NCBI GenBank assembly: GCA_015654575.1
Contig: JAATGR010000084.1
Location: 1 to 44,924 of the forward strand
Reading direction: 5' to 3'
Length of the DNA: 44,924 bases
DNA from: Actinomycetales bacterium
GTDB taxonomy: Bacteria; Actinomycetota; Actinomycetes; Actinomycetales; Microbacteriaceae
In this document: piece by piece, positions 6,362 to 16,157 of the stretch
Numbering within the stretch: the stretch's first letter is position 1
How the letters are laid out: each line of letters starts with the position of its first letter
Position numbers and translations under genes: made by a program
The notes under the pieces: generated by a model
What the model was told of the DNA's origin: nothing
The model's input: only the letters and a program-made list of their open reading frames with translations
Database searches by the model: none

Positions 6362-8992
6362 GTGAGCTCCTTCTCCGAGACCGTGCGCGCCGCGGGAGAC
6401 GACCCGGATGCCGTCTACGACGGGTTCACGGCGTGGGCGCTCGGTCGTGGGCTCACGCTGTACCCGGCGCAGGACGAGGCGGCCATCGAGCTCGTCTCGG
6501 GGGCGAACGTGATCCTGTCCACCCCGACCGGGACGGGGAAGTCGCTGGTCGCCGTCGCGGCGCACGCCGCGTCCCTCGCGCGCCGTGGCCGGAGTTACTA
6601 CACGGCCCCGATCAAGGCCCTCGTCAGCGAGAAGTTCTTCGCCCTCGTCGAGATCTTCGGCGCCGATCAGGTCGGGATGGTCACGGGTGACTCCGCGGTG
6701 AACGCGGATGCGCCGATCGTGTGCTGCACGGCCGAGATCCTCGCCAACCTCGCGCTGCGGGAGGGGGAGGACGCCGACGTGGACCTCGTCGTGATGGACG
6801 AGTTCCATTTCTACGGCGACCCCGACCGGGGCTGGGCGTGGCAGGTGCCGCTGCTGCTGTTGCCGCGGGCGCAGTTCCTGCTCATGTCGGCGACGCTGGG
6901 CGACACCGCCCAGATCTCCGCCGACCTCTCGCGTCGCACCGGGCGGCCCACCGTGGAGGTCACCGGCGTCGAACGCCCGGTGCCGTTGCTCTATTCGTAC
7001 GAGCGCCGTCCGGTGCACGAAGTCGTCGCTTCGCTCCTCGACGAGCGGGAGGCTCCGATCTACATCGTCCACTTCTCGCAGGCGGCCGCGATGGAGCGCG
7101 CCCAGGCGCTGGGCAGCATCCAGATCACCAGTCGTGCGCAGCGCGACGAGATCGCCGAGGCGATCGGCGGGTTCCGGTTCACCACCGCATTCGGGAAGAC
7201 CCTGTCTCGGCTCGTGCGCGCCGGCATCGGCGTGCACCACGCCGGGATGCTGCCCCGCTACCGTCGACTGGTCGAGACGCTCGCCCAGCGCGGGCTGCTG
7301 CGGGTGATCTGCGGCACCGACACCCTCGGTGTGGGGATCAACGTGCCGATCCGCACGGTGCTGATCACTGCGCTGAGCAAGTACGACGGCACCCGGATGC
7401 GGCAACTCACCGCACGCGAGTTCCATCAGGTCGCCGGCCGTGCCGGGCGTGCCGGTTTCGACCCGCACGGGAACGTGGTCGTCATGGCGCCGGAGTGGGA
7501 GATCGAGAACGCGGTGTCACTGGCCAAGGCCGGGGACGACGCCGCCAAGCGCAAGAAGATCGTGCGCAAGAAGGCGCCGACCGGCGTCGTCAACTGGGGG
7601 CAGGGGTCGTTCGAGCGATTGCGGGATGCCACGCCGGAACCGCTCGTCCCGCACCTGCAGCTGACGGCCGCGATGCTGTTGAACGTGATCGCTCGCGGAG
7701 GCGATGTGTTCGCCCACGTGCGCGCGCTCGTGTTCGACAATCACCAGACGCGTGCGCAACGGTATGCGCTGGCGCGGCGGGCGCTCGCGATCTTCCGCAC
7801 GCTGCGCGTCGCCGGCGTGGTCGAGGTCGGTGCCCCGGCGGGAGGGGGCGGGACGATCCGGCTCACCGTCGACCTGCAGCCGAACTTCGCGCTCAACCAG
7901 CCGCTATCACCGTTCGCGTTGGCCGCGATCGGGTTGCTCGACCCGGAGGAGGAGACCGGGCATCCGGCCGCCGACGCCCGTCCCGGTGAGAACATGAGCG
8001 GGACGGCGACGGCAGCTGAGACCGCGACCGCGACCGAGAGCACCGCAGCGGCCGCGACGCCTCGCGGCCCGCGGGGGGTCGGGACGGGCCACTACGCCCT
8101 CGACGTCGTCAGCATCATCGAGGCGACCCTCGACGACCCGCGCGCCATCCTGTCCCAGCAGGAGTTCAAGGCCCGCGGGGAGGCGGTCGCCGCGATGAAG
8201 CGCGACGGCCTCGACTACGACGACCGGATGGCGGCCCTCGAGGAGATCACCTATCCCCGGCCGCTCGCCGACCTCCTGGGGCAGGCCTTCGAGACGTTCG
8301 CCTCGGGCCAGCCCTGGGTGCGCGACTTCGAGTTGCATCCGAAGGCGGTCGTGCGTGACATGTTCGAGCAGGCGTTCTCCTTCGCCGAGTTCGTGAACTG
8401 GTACCAGCTTGGCCGCAGCGAGGGTCTCGTCCTCCGCTATCTCAGCGACGCCTACCGTGCGATTCGCCAGACCGTCCCGGCCGAGGCCCGCACCCCGGAA
8501 CTGCTCGATCTGATCGCCTGGCTCGGCGAGCTGGTGCGACAGGTCGACTCCAGCCTCGTCGACGAATGGGAGGCGCTCGTCAATCCGGCGGAGGAGGGTG
8601 CGGTCCTCGTGCCGCCTGCGCCGCCCTCAGTCGTGGCCAACCGGCGGGCGTTCACGGTGCTCGTGCGCAATGAGCTGTTCCGCCGCATCCGGCTCGCCGC
8701 GCTTCAGCGCGACGATGACCTGACCGCCCTCGACCCTGGAGTGGATTGGCCCGTCGCGCTCGACGCGTACTACGCCGAGCACACCGAGATCCTCACTGGC
8801 GCCCCGGCCCGCTCGACCGCGCTCTGCGTCATCGACGAGAAGGATGCTGCTAGCGGCATATGGCACGTGGAGCAGACGATCGACGACCCGGCGGGAGACC
8901 ACGACTGGCGCATTCGCGCCGACGTGGACCTGCTCGCGTCCGGCGAGACCGGGAGCGCCGTCCTGGTCGTCACCGAGGTCGTCCGTCTGTAG
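6362..8992 (+). CDS. DUF3516-containing Ski2-like DEAD/DEAH helicase
   Basis: An 876-residue superfamily 2 helicase. Motif I STPTGTGKS is near residue 58, motif II DEFHFYGDPDRG near residue 145, motif III MSATLG near 177, and motif VI QVAGRAGRAGFD near 357. The phrase GVGINVPIRTVLITALSKYDG is typical of Ski2/Mtr4-type RNA helicases. The C-terminal half, after a low-complexity Thr/Ala linker (about 540-565), matches the actinobacterial DUF3516 region, which pairs with this helicase core in the family. RNA processing or decay is likely but the biological role is not settled. The start is GTG at 6362, with CAGACT seven bases before it, so it is probably leaderless. It is divergent from the ECF operon. 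Confidence 0.92.
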   Translation: MSSFSETVRAAGDDPDAVYDGFTAWALGRGLTLYPAQDEAAIELVSGANVILSTPTGTGKSLVAVAAHAASLARRGRSYYTAPIKALVSEKFFALVEIFGADQVGMVTGDSAVNADAPIVCCTAEILANLALREGEDADVDLVVMDEFHFYGDPDRGWAWQVPLLLLPRAQFLLMSATLGDTAQISADLSRRTGRPTVEVTGVERPVPLLYSYERRPVHEVVASLLDEREAPIYIVHFSQAAAMERAQALGSIQITSRAQRDEIAEAIGGFRFTTAFGKTLSRLVRAGIGVHHAGMLPRYRRLVETLAQRGLLRVICGTDTLGVGINVPIRTVLITALSKYDGTRMRQLTAREFHQVAGRAGRAGFDPHGNVVVMAPEWEIENAVSLAKAGDDAAKRKKIVRKKAPTGVVNWGQGSFERLRDATPEPLVPHLQLTAAMLLNVIARGGDVFAHVRALVFDNHQTRAQRYALARRALAIFRTLRVAGVVEVGAPAGGGGTIRLTVDLQPNFALNQPLSPFALAAIGLLDPEEETGHPAADARPGENMSGTATAAETATATESTAAAATPRGPRGVGTGHYALDVVSIIEATLDDPRAILSQQEFKARGEAVAAMKRDGLDYDDRMAALEEITYPRPLADLLGQAFETFASGQPWVRDFELHPKAVVRDMFEQAFSFAEFVNWYQLGRSEGLVLRYLSDAYRAIRQTVPAEARTPELLDLIAWLGELVRQVDSSLVDEWEALVNPAEEGAVLVPPAPPSVVANRRAFTVLVRNELFRRIRLAALQRDDDLTALDPGVDWPVALDAYYAEHTEILTGAPARSTALCVIDEKDAASGIWHVEQTIDDPAGDHDWRIRADVDLLASGETGSAVLVVTEVVRL

Positions 8993-9032
8993 CGGGCTTC
9001 CCCGGGCGACGGGGATGCGCCAGGCTGTGCCC

Positions 9033-10238
9033 ATGACCGTACGACGATGCCCGGGGGTCCTGCTCGTCATCGCCGCCCTCGCTCTGACAGGCTGCACGAG
9101 CGCGGCGTCCCTGCCGGCATCGACATCGACGCCCACGAGCGCGGAGGCCGCCTACACTCCGGTGCTCGCCGAGGCGCTCGCCGAGCCGGCCATCGCGTCG
9201 TCCACCGACGGCCTCGTCCACCTCGCGTACGAGCTCGAGCTCACAAATGTGCTGAGCGAGCCCGTCACGCTCGACGCCCTGACCGTCCTCGCCGACGGCG
9301 TCACCGTGCAGACCCTGTCCGGCGATGGCCTCGCCGCGCGCATGACCGAGATCGGGAGCACCGATCCGGCGACGACGACGTTGACGGCGGGTCGGTCCGT
9401 GATCGTCTATCTGGATGTCGCCGTCGCCTCGAACGAGGTGCCCTCGACGCTCAGCCACCACCTCGACATCGCGCCGGAGACCGGGCATCCGCCCGTGTTC
9501 GACACCCCGATGTCCGAGACGGTCGCAACGCTCAGCGTCGACACCGAGGAGCCCGTCGTCGTCGGGGCTCCGCTCGCGGGAGACGGATGGTTCGACGCGA
9601 ACAGCTGCTGCGACATGACCGCACATCGGCTCGCCGTCAACCCGCTGAACGGCTCGTACTACGTGCCGGAGAGATTCGCGATCGATTTCGTGCAGCTCGA
9701 CGCGCAGGGGCGGGTGTTCGACGGAGCGGTCGACGATCTCTCCAGCTACGCATACGAGGGCGCGGAGGTGCTCGCCGTCGCCGATGCGACGGTCGTGTCG
9801 GTGACCTCGGACCGGGAGGAGCAGGTCCCCGGAGCGAACCCGGCGGGCGGGCTGACGCTCGACGAGTACGGCGGCAACTACATCGTGCTGGACATCGGCG
9901 GCGGCAACTATGCGTTCTACGCCCATCTGCAGCCCGGCAATCCGATGGGCCTGACGGTCGGGCAGACCGTCAGCAGAGGGGATGTGATCGGCTATCTCGG
10001 CAACTCGGGGAACTCCTCCGCGCCGCATCTGCACTTCCACATCATGGATTCGGCGTCGCCGCTCGCGTCCAACGGCGTGCCCTTCGTCTTCGATCAGTTC
10101 ACCCTCGCGGGGACGGTTCCGAGGTCCGGCGACGACGCCTGCGTTATGGAATCTGTCGCGTGCGAGCTTGACACCGCGGACGCCGGCGAGCGCACGGAGG
10201 AGAGCCCGCTCAACGGCGACGTGCTGGACTTCGGCTGA
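9033..10238 (+). CDS. M23-like lipoprotein with an altered first zinc-ligand motif
   Basis: A 401-residue exported protein with a lipoprotein signal: hydrophobic LLVIAALALTGC, with the lipobox Cys near residue 21. The C-terminal domain is M23-like: YAFYAHLQPG, VGQTVSRGDVIGYLGNSGNSSAPHLHFHI. The usual first metal motif H-x-G-x-D is replaced by RFAIDF, so the first zinc ligand is Arg; a nearby CCDMTAHR motif might supply a His instead. It may be an inactive or specialised member, perhaps binding peptidoglycan rather than cutting it. The ATG at 9033 is chosen because CAGGCT lies exactly six bases upstream; an in-frame ATG at 9015 is possible. It is followed 27 bases later by another lipoprotein gene. 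Confidence 0.85.
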   Translation: MTVRRCPGVLLVIAALALTGCTSAASLPASTSTPTSAEAAYTPVLAEALAEPAIASSTDGLVHLAYELELTNVLSEPVTLDALTVLADGVTVQTLSGDGLAARMTEIGSTDPATTTLTAGRSVIVYLDVAVASNEVPSTLSHHLDIAPETGHPPVFDTPMSETVATLSVDTEEPVVVGAPLAGDGWFDANSCCDMTAHRLAVNPLNGSYYVPERFAIDFVQLDAQGRVFDGAVDDLSSYAYEGAEVLAVADATVVSVTSDREEQVPGANPAGGLTLDEYGGNYIVLDIGGGNYAFYAHLQPGNPMGLTVGQTVSRGDVIGYLGNSGNSSAPHLHFHIMDSASPLASNGVPFVFDQFTLAGTVPRSGDDACVMESVACELDTADAGERTEESPLNGDVLDFG

Positions 10239-10265
10239 ACGCCGATCGCGGGGGACGATAGAGGC

Positions 10266-11435
10266 ATGGACATCGCGATGCGACTCCGCTGCGCGTCGGT
10301 GGCGCTGATCGCGGCCATGTGCGTGCTCGTCGTCGGCTGCGTCGCCGAGCCGGCTGCCCCGACGTCCGGCGCGGATCCCGCCACGTCGAGCACGACGCCC
10401 GCTCCGACTCCCGACGATCCCCTGGCGGGGATGGACCTGGCGGCGCGCGTGGCGCAGCTCTTCATGGTCGGTACCTCCGTCGACGGCGCGGACGCGGTGA
10501 CGCTGGCGGCCGTCGCCGATCCCGGCATCGGCGGTGTCTTCCTGCACGGACGTTCGGAGGCGGGGACGGCGTCGATCGCCGCGCTCGTCTCACAGTTCCA
10601 GGGGGAGCGTCCTGCGGACGCGCCGGCGCTGTGGATCGCGACCGACCAGGAGGGCGGCGACGTGCAGGTGCTCTCAGGGCCCGGATTCGATGACATGCCG
10701 ACGGCGCTCACCCAGGCTCGGGACGGATGCGATCCGATCGGGGCCGAGGCGCTGCGCTGGGGCGAGCAGTTGGCACAGGCGGGGGTCACCATGAACCTGG
10801 CGCCCGTGGCAGACATCGTCACGAGCCCATCCACCGCCTGGGACAACGCTCCGATCGGCCGGTTGAACCGCAACTACGGCTACGACGAGCCCACGGTCGT
10901 CGCCTGCGCCGGCGCCTTCGCGCAGGGGATGCGGGCAGCCGCGGTCCTGCCGACGTTCAAACACTTCCCGGGGCTGGGCCGCACCACGGACAACACCGAC
11001 AACAGCGCAGATGTCGTGGACACGCAGGTGACGGCCGACTCACCCGATGTGGACGTGTACCGGGACCTGCTCGCCCAGGGCCCCGCGGTCGTCATGATGT
11101 CGACGGCGGTCTACCAGCAGATCGATGCCTCGGCGCCGGCGGCCTTCTCCTCCGCGGTCGTGACCGGCCTGTTGCGCGACCGGCTCGGTTTCGATGGCGT
11201 CGTCATGACCGACGACCTCTCGGCGACCGCGCAGGTGGAGCAGTGGTCGCCGGGGGACCGCGCCGTCCTCGCCGTCGAGGCCGGCGTCGATGTGCTGCTC
11301 GTCTCCGCCGACTCCTCCGTGTTCGGTGAGATGTACGCCGCCGTGCTGCAGAAGGCGGAGTCCGACCCTGCATTTTCCGCACAGGTGGATGCGGCGGTCA
11401 GCCGCATCCTCGCCCTCAAAGAGCGCCTCGGCTGA
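10266..11435 (+). CDS. Glycoside hydrolase family 3 lipoprotein (beta-N-acetylhexosaminidase-like)
   Basis: A 389-residue lipoprotein (hydrophobic region then LVVGC, Cys25) followed by a Ser/Thr/Pro linker and a single GH3 N-terminal barrel, as in NagZ-type enzymes, which remove GlcNAc or related residues from wall fragments. Visible motifs are WIATDQEGG (about 123-131), FKHFPGLGRT (231-240) and GVVMTDDLSA with the expected nucleophile Asp316. The loop after KHFPG reads TTDNTDNSADVV and lacks the His of the NagZ Asp-His dyad, so specificity or mechanism may differ. GACGAT lies six bases before the ATG, so the start looks leaderless; a second ATG follows at 10278. Together with the preceding M23-like lipoprotein it suggests a cell-envelope pair. 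Confidence 0.87.
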   Translation: MDIAMRLRCASVALIAAMCVLVVGCVAEPAAPTSGADPATSSTTPAPTPDDPLAGMDLAARVAQLFMVGTSVDGADAVTLAAVADPGIGGVFLHGRSEAGTASIAALVSQFQGERPADAPALWIATDQEGGDVQVLSGPGFDDMPTALTQARDGCDPIGAEALRWGEQLAQAGVTMNLAPVADIVTSPSTAWDNAPIGRLNRNYGYDEPTVVACAGAFAQGMRAAAVLPTFKHFPGLGRTTDNTDNSADVVDTQVTADSPDVDVYRDLLAQGPAVVMMSTAVYQQIDASAPAAFSSAVVTGLLRDRLGFDGVVMTDDLSATAQVEQWSPGDRAVLAVEAGVDVLLVSADSSVFGEMYAAVLQKAESDPAFSAQVDAAVSRILALKERLG

Positions 11436-11583
11436 ATTCCCGGCCGCGGCCGATTTCTTCCGGTCCGCGATCCTTCTCCGCCTCTGCGAACGGCCTAGCG
11501 TGTGGGATGGGTGGCATGACCATCGACGGGGCCGACGCCCTCACCTGGGGCGCTCACCGCGCGAAGCGAAGAAGGAGTCTGTG

Positions 11584-12651
11584 ATGAAAGCTGCGCGATA
11601 TTACGACCGGGGGGACATCCGCATCGAGGACATCCCCGAGCCGGGTCTGGAGCCGGGCACGGTAGGCATCGACGTCGCCTACTGCGGGATCTGCGGCACC
11701 GATCTGCACGAGTACCTGGATGGGCCGATCTTCGTGCCCCCGGCCGGCCACCCGCATCCCATCTCCGGAGAGTCCGCGCCGGTCACCCTCGGCCATGAGA
11801 TGTCGGGCGTCGTCTACGCGGTGGGCGAGGGCGTGACCGATCTGAAGCCCGGGGATCACGTCGTCGTGGAGCCGTACATCCTCCGCGATGACGTGGACAC
11901 GAGCGAGGCGAACAAGGCCTATCACCTGTCGCCGGACATGAACTTCATCGGGCTGGCCGGCCGTGGCGGTGGACTCGCTGAGAAGATCGTGGTGAAACGG
12001 CGCTGGGTGCACCCGATCGGCCCTGACATCCCGCTCGACGAGGCCGCGTTGATCGAGCCCCTGTCGGTCGGTTACCACGCCTACCAGCGCTCCGGCGCCC
12101 GCAGCGGGGACTTCGCCCTGATCACCGGCGCGGGACCGATCGGCCTGCTCACCGCGGCCGTCCTGAAAGCGCAGGGGATCACGGTCGCGATCTCCGAGCC
12201 CAGCGCCCTCCGTCGGAAGAAGGCGCTCGAGACCGGCGTGGCCGCGTACGTCTTCGACCCGCGCGAGGTCGATGTCGTCGCCGAGACCAAGGCCCTCACC
12301 GGCGGTGCCGGTGCCGATGTCGCCTTCGAGTGCACCTCGGTGCAGCCGGCGCTCGACACGCTGTTCGATGCGGTCAAGCCCACCGGTGTCATCGTCGTGG
12401 TCTCCATCTGGGGGCACCCGGGGTCGCTCGACATGCAGAAGCTCGTGCTGAAGGAGGTCGACCTGCGCGGCACGATCGCGTACGTCAACTCGCATCCCGA
12501 GACCATCAAGCTCGTGCAGGCGGGCAAGGTAGACCTGAAGCCCTTCATCACCGGGAAGATCTCGCTCGACCACCTGATCGACGGGGGCTTCGACACGCTC
12601 ATCAACCACAACGAGACGGCCGTGAAGATCCTCGTCGACCCGCACCTCTGA
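11584..12651 (+). CDS. Zn-dependent 2,3-butanediol dehydrogenase-type alcohol dehydrogenase
   Basis: A 355-residue medium-chain dehydrogenase/reductase. The catalytic zinc Cys is in AYCGICGTDLHEY (about 37-43); GHEMSGVV (about 78) gives the His-Glu pair. The Rossmann motif is ITGAGPIGLLTAA near residue 180. The insertion FVPPAGHPHPISGESAPVTLGHE and the YHLSPDMNFIGLAGRGGGLAEKIVV block are characteristic of (R,R)-butanediol dehydrogenases, which interconvert acetoin and 2,3-butanediol with NAD. The structural four-Cys zinc lobe of classical alcohol dehydrogenases is absent, also as expected for this branch. AAGGAG at about 11572 is a good ribosome-binding site for the ATG at 11584. It stands alone, with no acetoin synthesis genes next to it. 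Confidence 0.9.
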   Translation: MKAARYYDRGDIRIEDIPEPGLEPGTVGIDVAYCGICGTDLHEYLDGPIFVPPAGHPHPISGESAPVTLGHEMSGVVYAVGEGVTDLKPGDHVVVEPYILRDDVDTSEANKAYHLSPDMNFIGLAGRGGGLAEKIVVKRRWVHPIGPDIPLDEAALIEPLSVGYHAYQRSGARSGDFALITGAGPIGLLTAAVLKAQGITVAISEPSALRRKKALETGVAAYVFDPREVDVVAETKALTGGAGADVAFECTSVQPALDTLFDAVKPTGVIVVVSIWGHPGSLDMQKLVLKEVDLRGTIAYVNSHPETIKLVQAGKVDLKPFITGKISLDHLIDGGFDTLINHNETAVKILVDPHL

Positions 12652-12807
12652 TCCCCGCTGCCGCTGCTCGCATGGCGCTCTTCTGCTTCTGCGTCACCGT
12701 TCTGTGCCGCGTAGGAAGGTGGCAGCAGCGCGAGCGGAGTCAGCCCGGGGTGTGCGGGGGCCGGGTGCGTGTCGGTGGATGTCCGAGCGCGTCACTACCC
12801 TGGATGG

Positions 12808-14841
12808 GTGAGCGCACCGTATCCCGACACGTGGCCCGAGCCCGGTGTCGGGTCCGGCGACGCATCGTCTGACGGAGCGCCCGACGAGTGGGCACCGCCC
12901 GCGGACTGGGTGCCGCCTGACGACTGGGCCCCAGAGGAAGACGGCTTCCTCCCGCCCCCTGAAGGGCAGGCGCCTCCCGGGCCTGCCGCCGGTTTCGCGG
13001 CAGGCCCGGCCACGCCCGTGCGCCGTGACCTGACCGGATCCGCCCCGCTCGCCGTGCTCGCCGAGGTCTACGGCTACGACGCGTTCCGCGGCGATCAGGC
13101 CGCGATCGTCGACCACGTCGTCGCCGGCGGCGACGCGATCGTGCTCATGCCCACCGGCGGCGGGAAGAGCGTGACCTATCAGGTTCCGGCGCTGGTGCGA
13201 GAGGGCACGGGGCTGGTCGTCAGTCCGCTGATCGCGCTCATGCACGATCAGGTCGACGCGCTCGTGGCCAACGGCGTCCAGGCCGGCTACCTCAACTCGA
13301 CGCAGACCGCGCCCGAACGACGGCGGACGGAGCAGCTGTTCCTCGACGGCGAGCTCGACCTTCTCTACGTCGCCCCCGAACGTCTCAACCTGCCCTCCAC
13401 CAAGGAGCTGCTGCGACGCGGCACGCTCAGCGTCATCGCCATCGACGAGGCGCACTGCGTGTCGCAGTGGGGGCACGACTTCCGCCCCGACTACCTGCAG
13501 CTCGGCGAGCTACAGGCCGATTTCCCGGGAGTGCCGCGCATGGCACTCACCGCCACCGCCACCCGCGAGACCCACCAGGAGATCGCGGAGCGGCTGCGCC
13601 TGCCTGAGGCGCGGCACTTCGTCGCGAGCTTCGACCGGCCCAACATCCAGTACCGCATCGAGCCCAAGGTCGACCCGCGCCGCCAGCTGGTGGCGTTCAT
13701 CCGCAGCCAGCCGGAGGGTGTGGCGGGCATCGTCTACGCGCTCAGCCGCAAGAGCGTGGAGCAGACGGCGGAGCACCTGCGCACCCAGGGTATCGCCGCG
13801 CTGCCGTACCACGCCGGGCTTCCGGCAGAGGTACGAGCGGCGAACCAGTCGCGGTTCCTCCGCGAGGACGGCGTCGTGATGGTCGCCACCGTGGCGTTCG
13901 GCATGGGGATCGACAAGCCCGACGTGCGCTTCGTCGCCCACATCGATCTGCCGAAGTCGGTCGAGGGCTACTACCAGGAGACCGGGCGTGCCGGCCGTGA
14001 CGGTGAACCCTCGGTCGCGTGGATGGCATACGGCCTCGGCGACGTCGTGCAGCAGCGGCGCTTCATCGACCAGTCCGACGGTGACCTGGCCCACAAGCGG
14101 CGGATGCAGCAGCACCTCGATGCGATGTTGGCCCTGTGCGAGACGGTGGGCTGCCGCCGTCAGAACCTGCTCGGCTACTTCGGACAGGAGTCCGCCCCCT
14201 GCGGCAACTGCGACACCTGTCTGATCCCGCCCGAGACCTTCGACGGGCTCGTGCCCGCGCAGAAGCTGCTGTCCACGGTCGTGCGGCTGCAGCGGGAGCG
14301 TGGCCAGGCCTTCGGCGCCGGACACCTGATCGACATCCTCCGCGGCGCCGACACCGAGCGCATCCGCCGGATGGGACACGAGCAGTTGGCGACGTACGGG
14401 ATCGGGAAGGATCTCACAGACGCCGACTGGCGTTCGGTCGTGCGTCAGCTGCTGGCCCGCGGCATCCTCGTCGCCCAGGGCGAGTACGGCACGTTGGCCC
14501 TCAGCGATCAGGCCGCCGGCGTGCTGAAGGGCGAGACCCCGGTGCCGCTGCGACGCGACGTGATGGGACGTTCCAGCACACCGCGGATGCGGAAGCCCCC
14601 GGCCTCGGCCGACGTCGCCGAGGCCGACCGCGACCTCTTCGAGGCGTTGCGGTCCTGGCGGGCCGAGACCGCGCGCGAGCAGGGCGTCCCGGCCTACATC
14701 GTCTTCGGCGACGCCACGCTGCGCGCGCTGGCCGAGCATCGACCGCAGCAGGCCTCCGAGCTTGAGGGGATCACCGGCATCGGGGCGAAGAAGCGCGAGG
14801 CGTACGGCGACGGCGTGCTCACGGTCATCGCCACGCACTGA
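12808..14841 (+). CDS. recQ: ATP-dependent DNA helicase RecQ
   Basis: A 677-residue 3'-5' DNA helicase of recombination and repair. A Pro- and acid-rich N-terminal extension (about 70 residues) precedes the RecQ core: motif I LMPTGGGKSVTY, DEAHCVSQWGHDFRPDY, TATATRETHQEI, VATVAFGMGIDKPDVRFVAH and QETGRAGRDGEP. The RQC zinc module is visible as GCRRQNLLGYFGQ with CGNCDTC, followed by a winged helix and a C-terminal HRDC domain ending GIGAKKREAYGDGVLTVI. The GTG at 12808 is favoured because TACCCT (12796-12801) lies six bases before it (leaderless pattern); an in-frame GTG at 12769 would add 13 residues. The extension lacks known motifs and may be species-specific. Confidence 0.95.
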   Translation: MSAPYPDTWPEPGVGSGDASSDGAPDEWAPPADWVPPDDWAPEEDGFLPPPEGQAPPGPAAGFAAGPATPVRRDLTGSAPLAVLAEVYGYDAFRGDQAAIVDHVVAGGDAIVLMPTGGGKSVTYQVPALVREGTGLVVSPLIALMHDQVDALVANGVQAGYLNSTQTAPERRRTEQLFLDGELDLLYVAPERLNLPSTKELLRRGTLSVIAIDEAHCVSQWGHDFRPDYLQLGELQADFPGVPRMALTATATRETHQEIAERLRLPEARHFVASFDRPNIQYRIEPKVDPRRQLVAFIRSQPEGVAGIVYALSRKSVEQTAEHLRTQGIAALPYHAGLPAEVRAANQSRFLREDGVVMVATVAFGMGIDKPDVRFVAHIDLPKSVEGYYQETGRAGRDGEPSVAWMAYGLGDVVQQRRFIDQSDGDLAHKRRMQQHLDAMLALCETVGCRRQNLLGYFGQESAPCGNCDTCLIPPETFDGLVPAQKLLSTVVRLQRERGQAFGAGHLIDILRGADTERIRRMGHEQLATYGIGKDLTDADWRSVVRQLLARGILVAQGEYGTLALSDQAAGVLKGETPVPLRRDVMGRSSTPRMRKPPASADVAEADRDLFEALRSWRAETAREQGVPAYIVFGDATLRALAEHRPQQASELEGITGIGAKKREAYGDGVLTVIATH

Positions 14842-14845
14842 CCGG

Positions 14846-16108
14846 TCATCGCCGGGGGAGCACGTCGTCCAGGTGGGCGCTCAGGTGCGCGGCGACGTCG
14901 ATGTGTTCGCGGTCGTAGAGCCACTGGATCTGCAGCCCGTCCCAGAGGGCGACCAGCCAGACCGCCTCGTGTGCGGGGTCACGGTGGGCGGGCAGGTCGC
15001 CGTCGCGTGCAGCGGCGGCGAACAGTGCGCCGAACACGTCCAGCGCTGTGTCGAAGCGCTCGCGGAAGTAATCGTGCGCCGGGTGCCGCGTCGCCGTCGC
15101 CTCGCAGCACAGGACGCTGTAGACCTCGACCAGGCCGGGCGCGCTCTCCGTGTTCGTTGTGGCGCCCCGCGGCAGGTCGCGCAGCAGCTCGGCAGCGGAT
15201 GTCGCCTGCGGCTGCCTCCGCTGAGCGATCTCGGAGTCTCGTGCGGCGAGGACCGCGCGCAGCAGGTCTTCCTTCGTCGGGTAGTGGTGGAACAGCGTCG
15301 ACTTCGAGACGCCGACCCGTTCCGCGATGGTGCGCATGCTGGTATCGGCATAGCCCGTCGCCGCGAACAGCGTCATCGCGTCCGCGACGATCTGATCGCG
15401 GCGAGCGCGACCTGCGGTGTTTCCGGCCGGCTCGGTCGCGTCGGACGCCAAGGTGCGCAGCGGCGGGATCACCCCCGATGCATCGTCGGATCCGTGGGTG
15501 ATCGCCCAGGCGTACGGGCGGGTGACGGCCTGTTGGTGCGCGTCGAGCTCGCGTACGACCTCGACGCGGTCCGGAAGGTACAGCTGCAGCACCTGTAGTC
15601 CGTCCCAGCCGGCGACCAGGCGGATGCTCTCCGCCGAGACATCCCGTCCCGTCCCGAGCCGGAAGTGCGGCCGTGTCGACCGGGCGGCCTGATCCGCGTA
15701 GGAGCGCATCTGCGCGTATCGATCCGCCATGTGCCCGTGTGCCGGATGGGTCGTGGTCGTCGCCTCTCCGGCAAGGGCGCTGAACAGGGCGAGGTATCCG
15801 GGATGCTCGGCATTGCGGCGGGCGATGTCCATCACAGTGACGGGGTTGGCGGCGTCCTCCTGCGCCTGGATCCAGAGCTGATTACCGGTCTCGAATCGCT
15901 CCACCAGCTCCCGGAGGACGTCGTCCTTCCCGGCGAAATGGCGGAGGAGCCCCGGATGGCTCATTCCGGCGGCGGTGGCGATGTCTCGCAGCGAGGTCGC
16001 CCGGTAGCCCGGATCGATGAACAGGCCGGTGGCGGCGTCGAGAATCTGCTGCCGACGGCGTTCGCCGCGTGCCGTACGTGCCGGCGCCACCCGAGTCGTT
16101 GTGGTCAT
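14846..16108 (-). CDS. Double TetR-family repressor (two complete TetR units fused)
   Basis: A 420-residue regulator with two consecutive TetR modules. Unit 1 begins RRQQILDAATGLFIDPGYRATSLRDIATAAGMSHPGLLRHFAGKDDVL (HTH about 16-62); unit 2 begins RRDQIVADAMTLFAATGYADTSMRTIAERVGVSKSTLFHHYPTKEDLL (about 232-280). Each has its own ligand-binding region with the parallel phrases WDGLQVLQLYLPDRVEVV and WDGLQIQWLYDREHIDVA, so the gene arose by duplication or fusion. The start at 16108 has AAGAGGA just upstream; a longer in-frame start at 16162 is less likely. It is divergent from an MFS-GH3 pair, and two matching 21-bp sites lie between, so it most likely represses the cassette and itself until a glycoside-derived ligand binds. 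Confidence 0.92.
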   Translation of the reverse strand: MTTTTRVAPARTARGERRRQQILDAATGLFIDPGYRATSLRDIATAAGMSHPGLLRHFAGKDDVLRELVERFETGNQLWIQAQEDAANPVTVMDIARRNAEHPGYLALFSALAGEATTTTHPAHGHMADRYAQMRSYADQAARSTRPHFRLGTGRDVSAESIRLVAGWDGLQVLQLYLPDRVEVVRELDAHQQAVTRPYAWAITHGSDDASGVIPPLRTLASDATEPAGNTAGRARRDQIVADAMTLFAATGYADTSMRTIAERVGVSKSTLFHHYPTKEDLLRAVLAARDSEIAQRRQPQATSAAELLRDLPRGATTNTESAPGLVEVYSVLCCEATATRHPAHDYFRERFDTALDVFGALFAAAARDGDLPAHRDPAHEAVWLVALWDGLQIQWLYDREHIDVAAHLSAHLDDVLPRR

Positions 16109-16157
16109 CAGATCCTCTTCGTCGAGCGTATCGCGGCGCTGCGACGGTTCAGAACCT

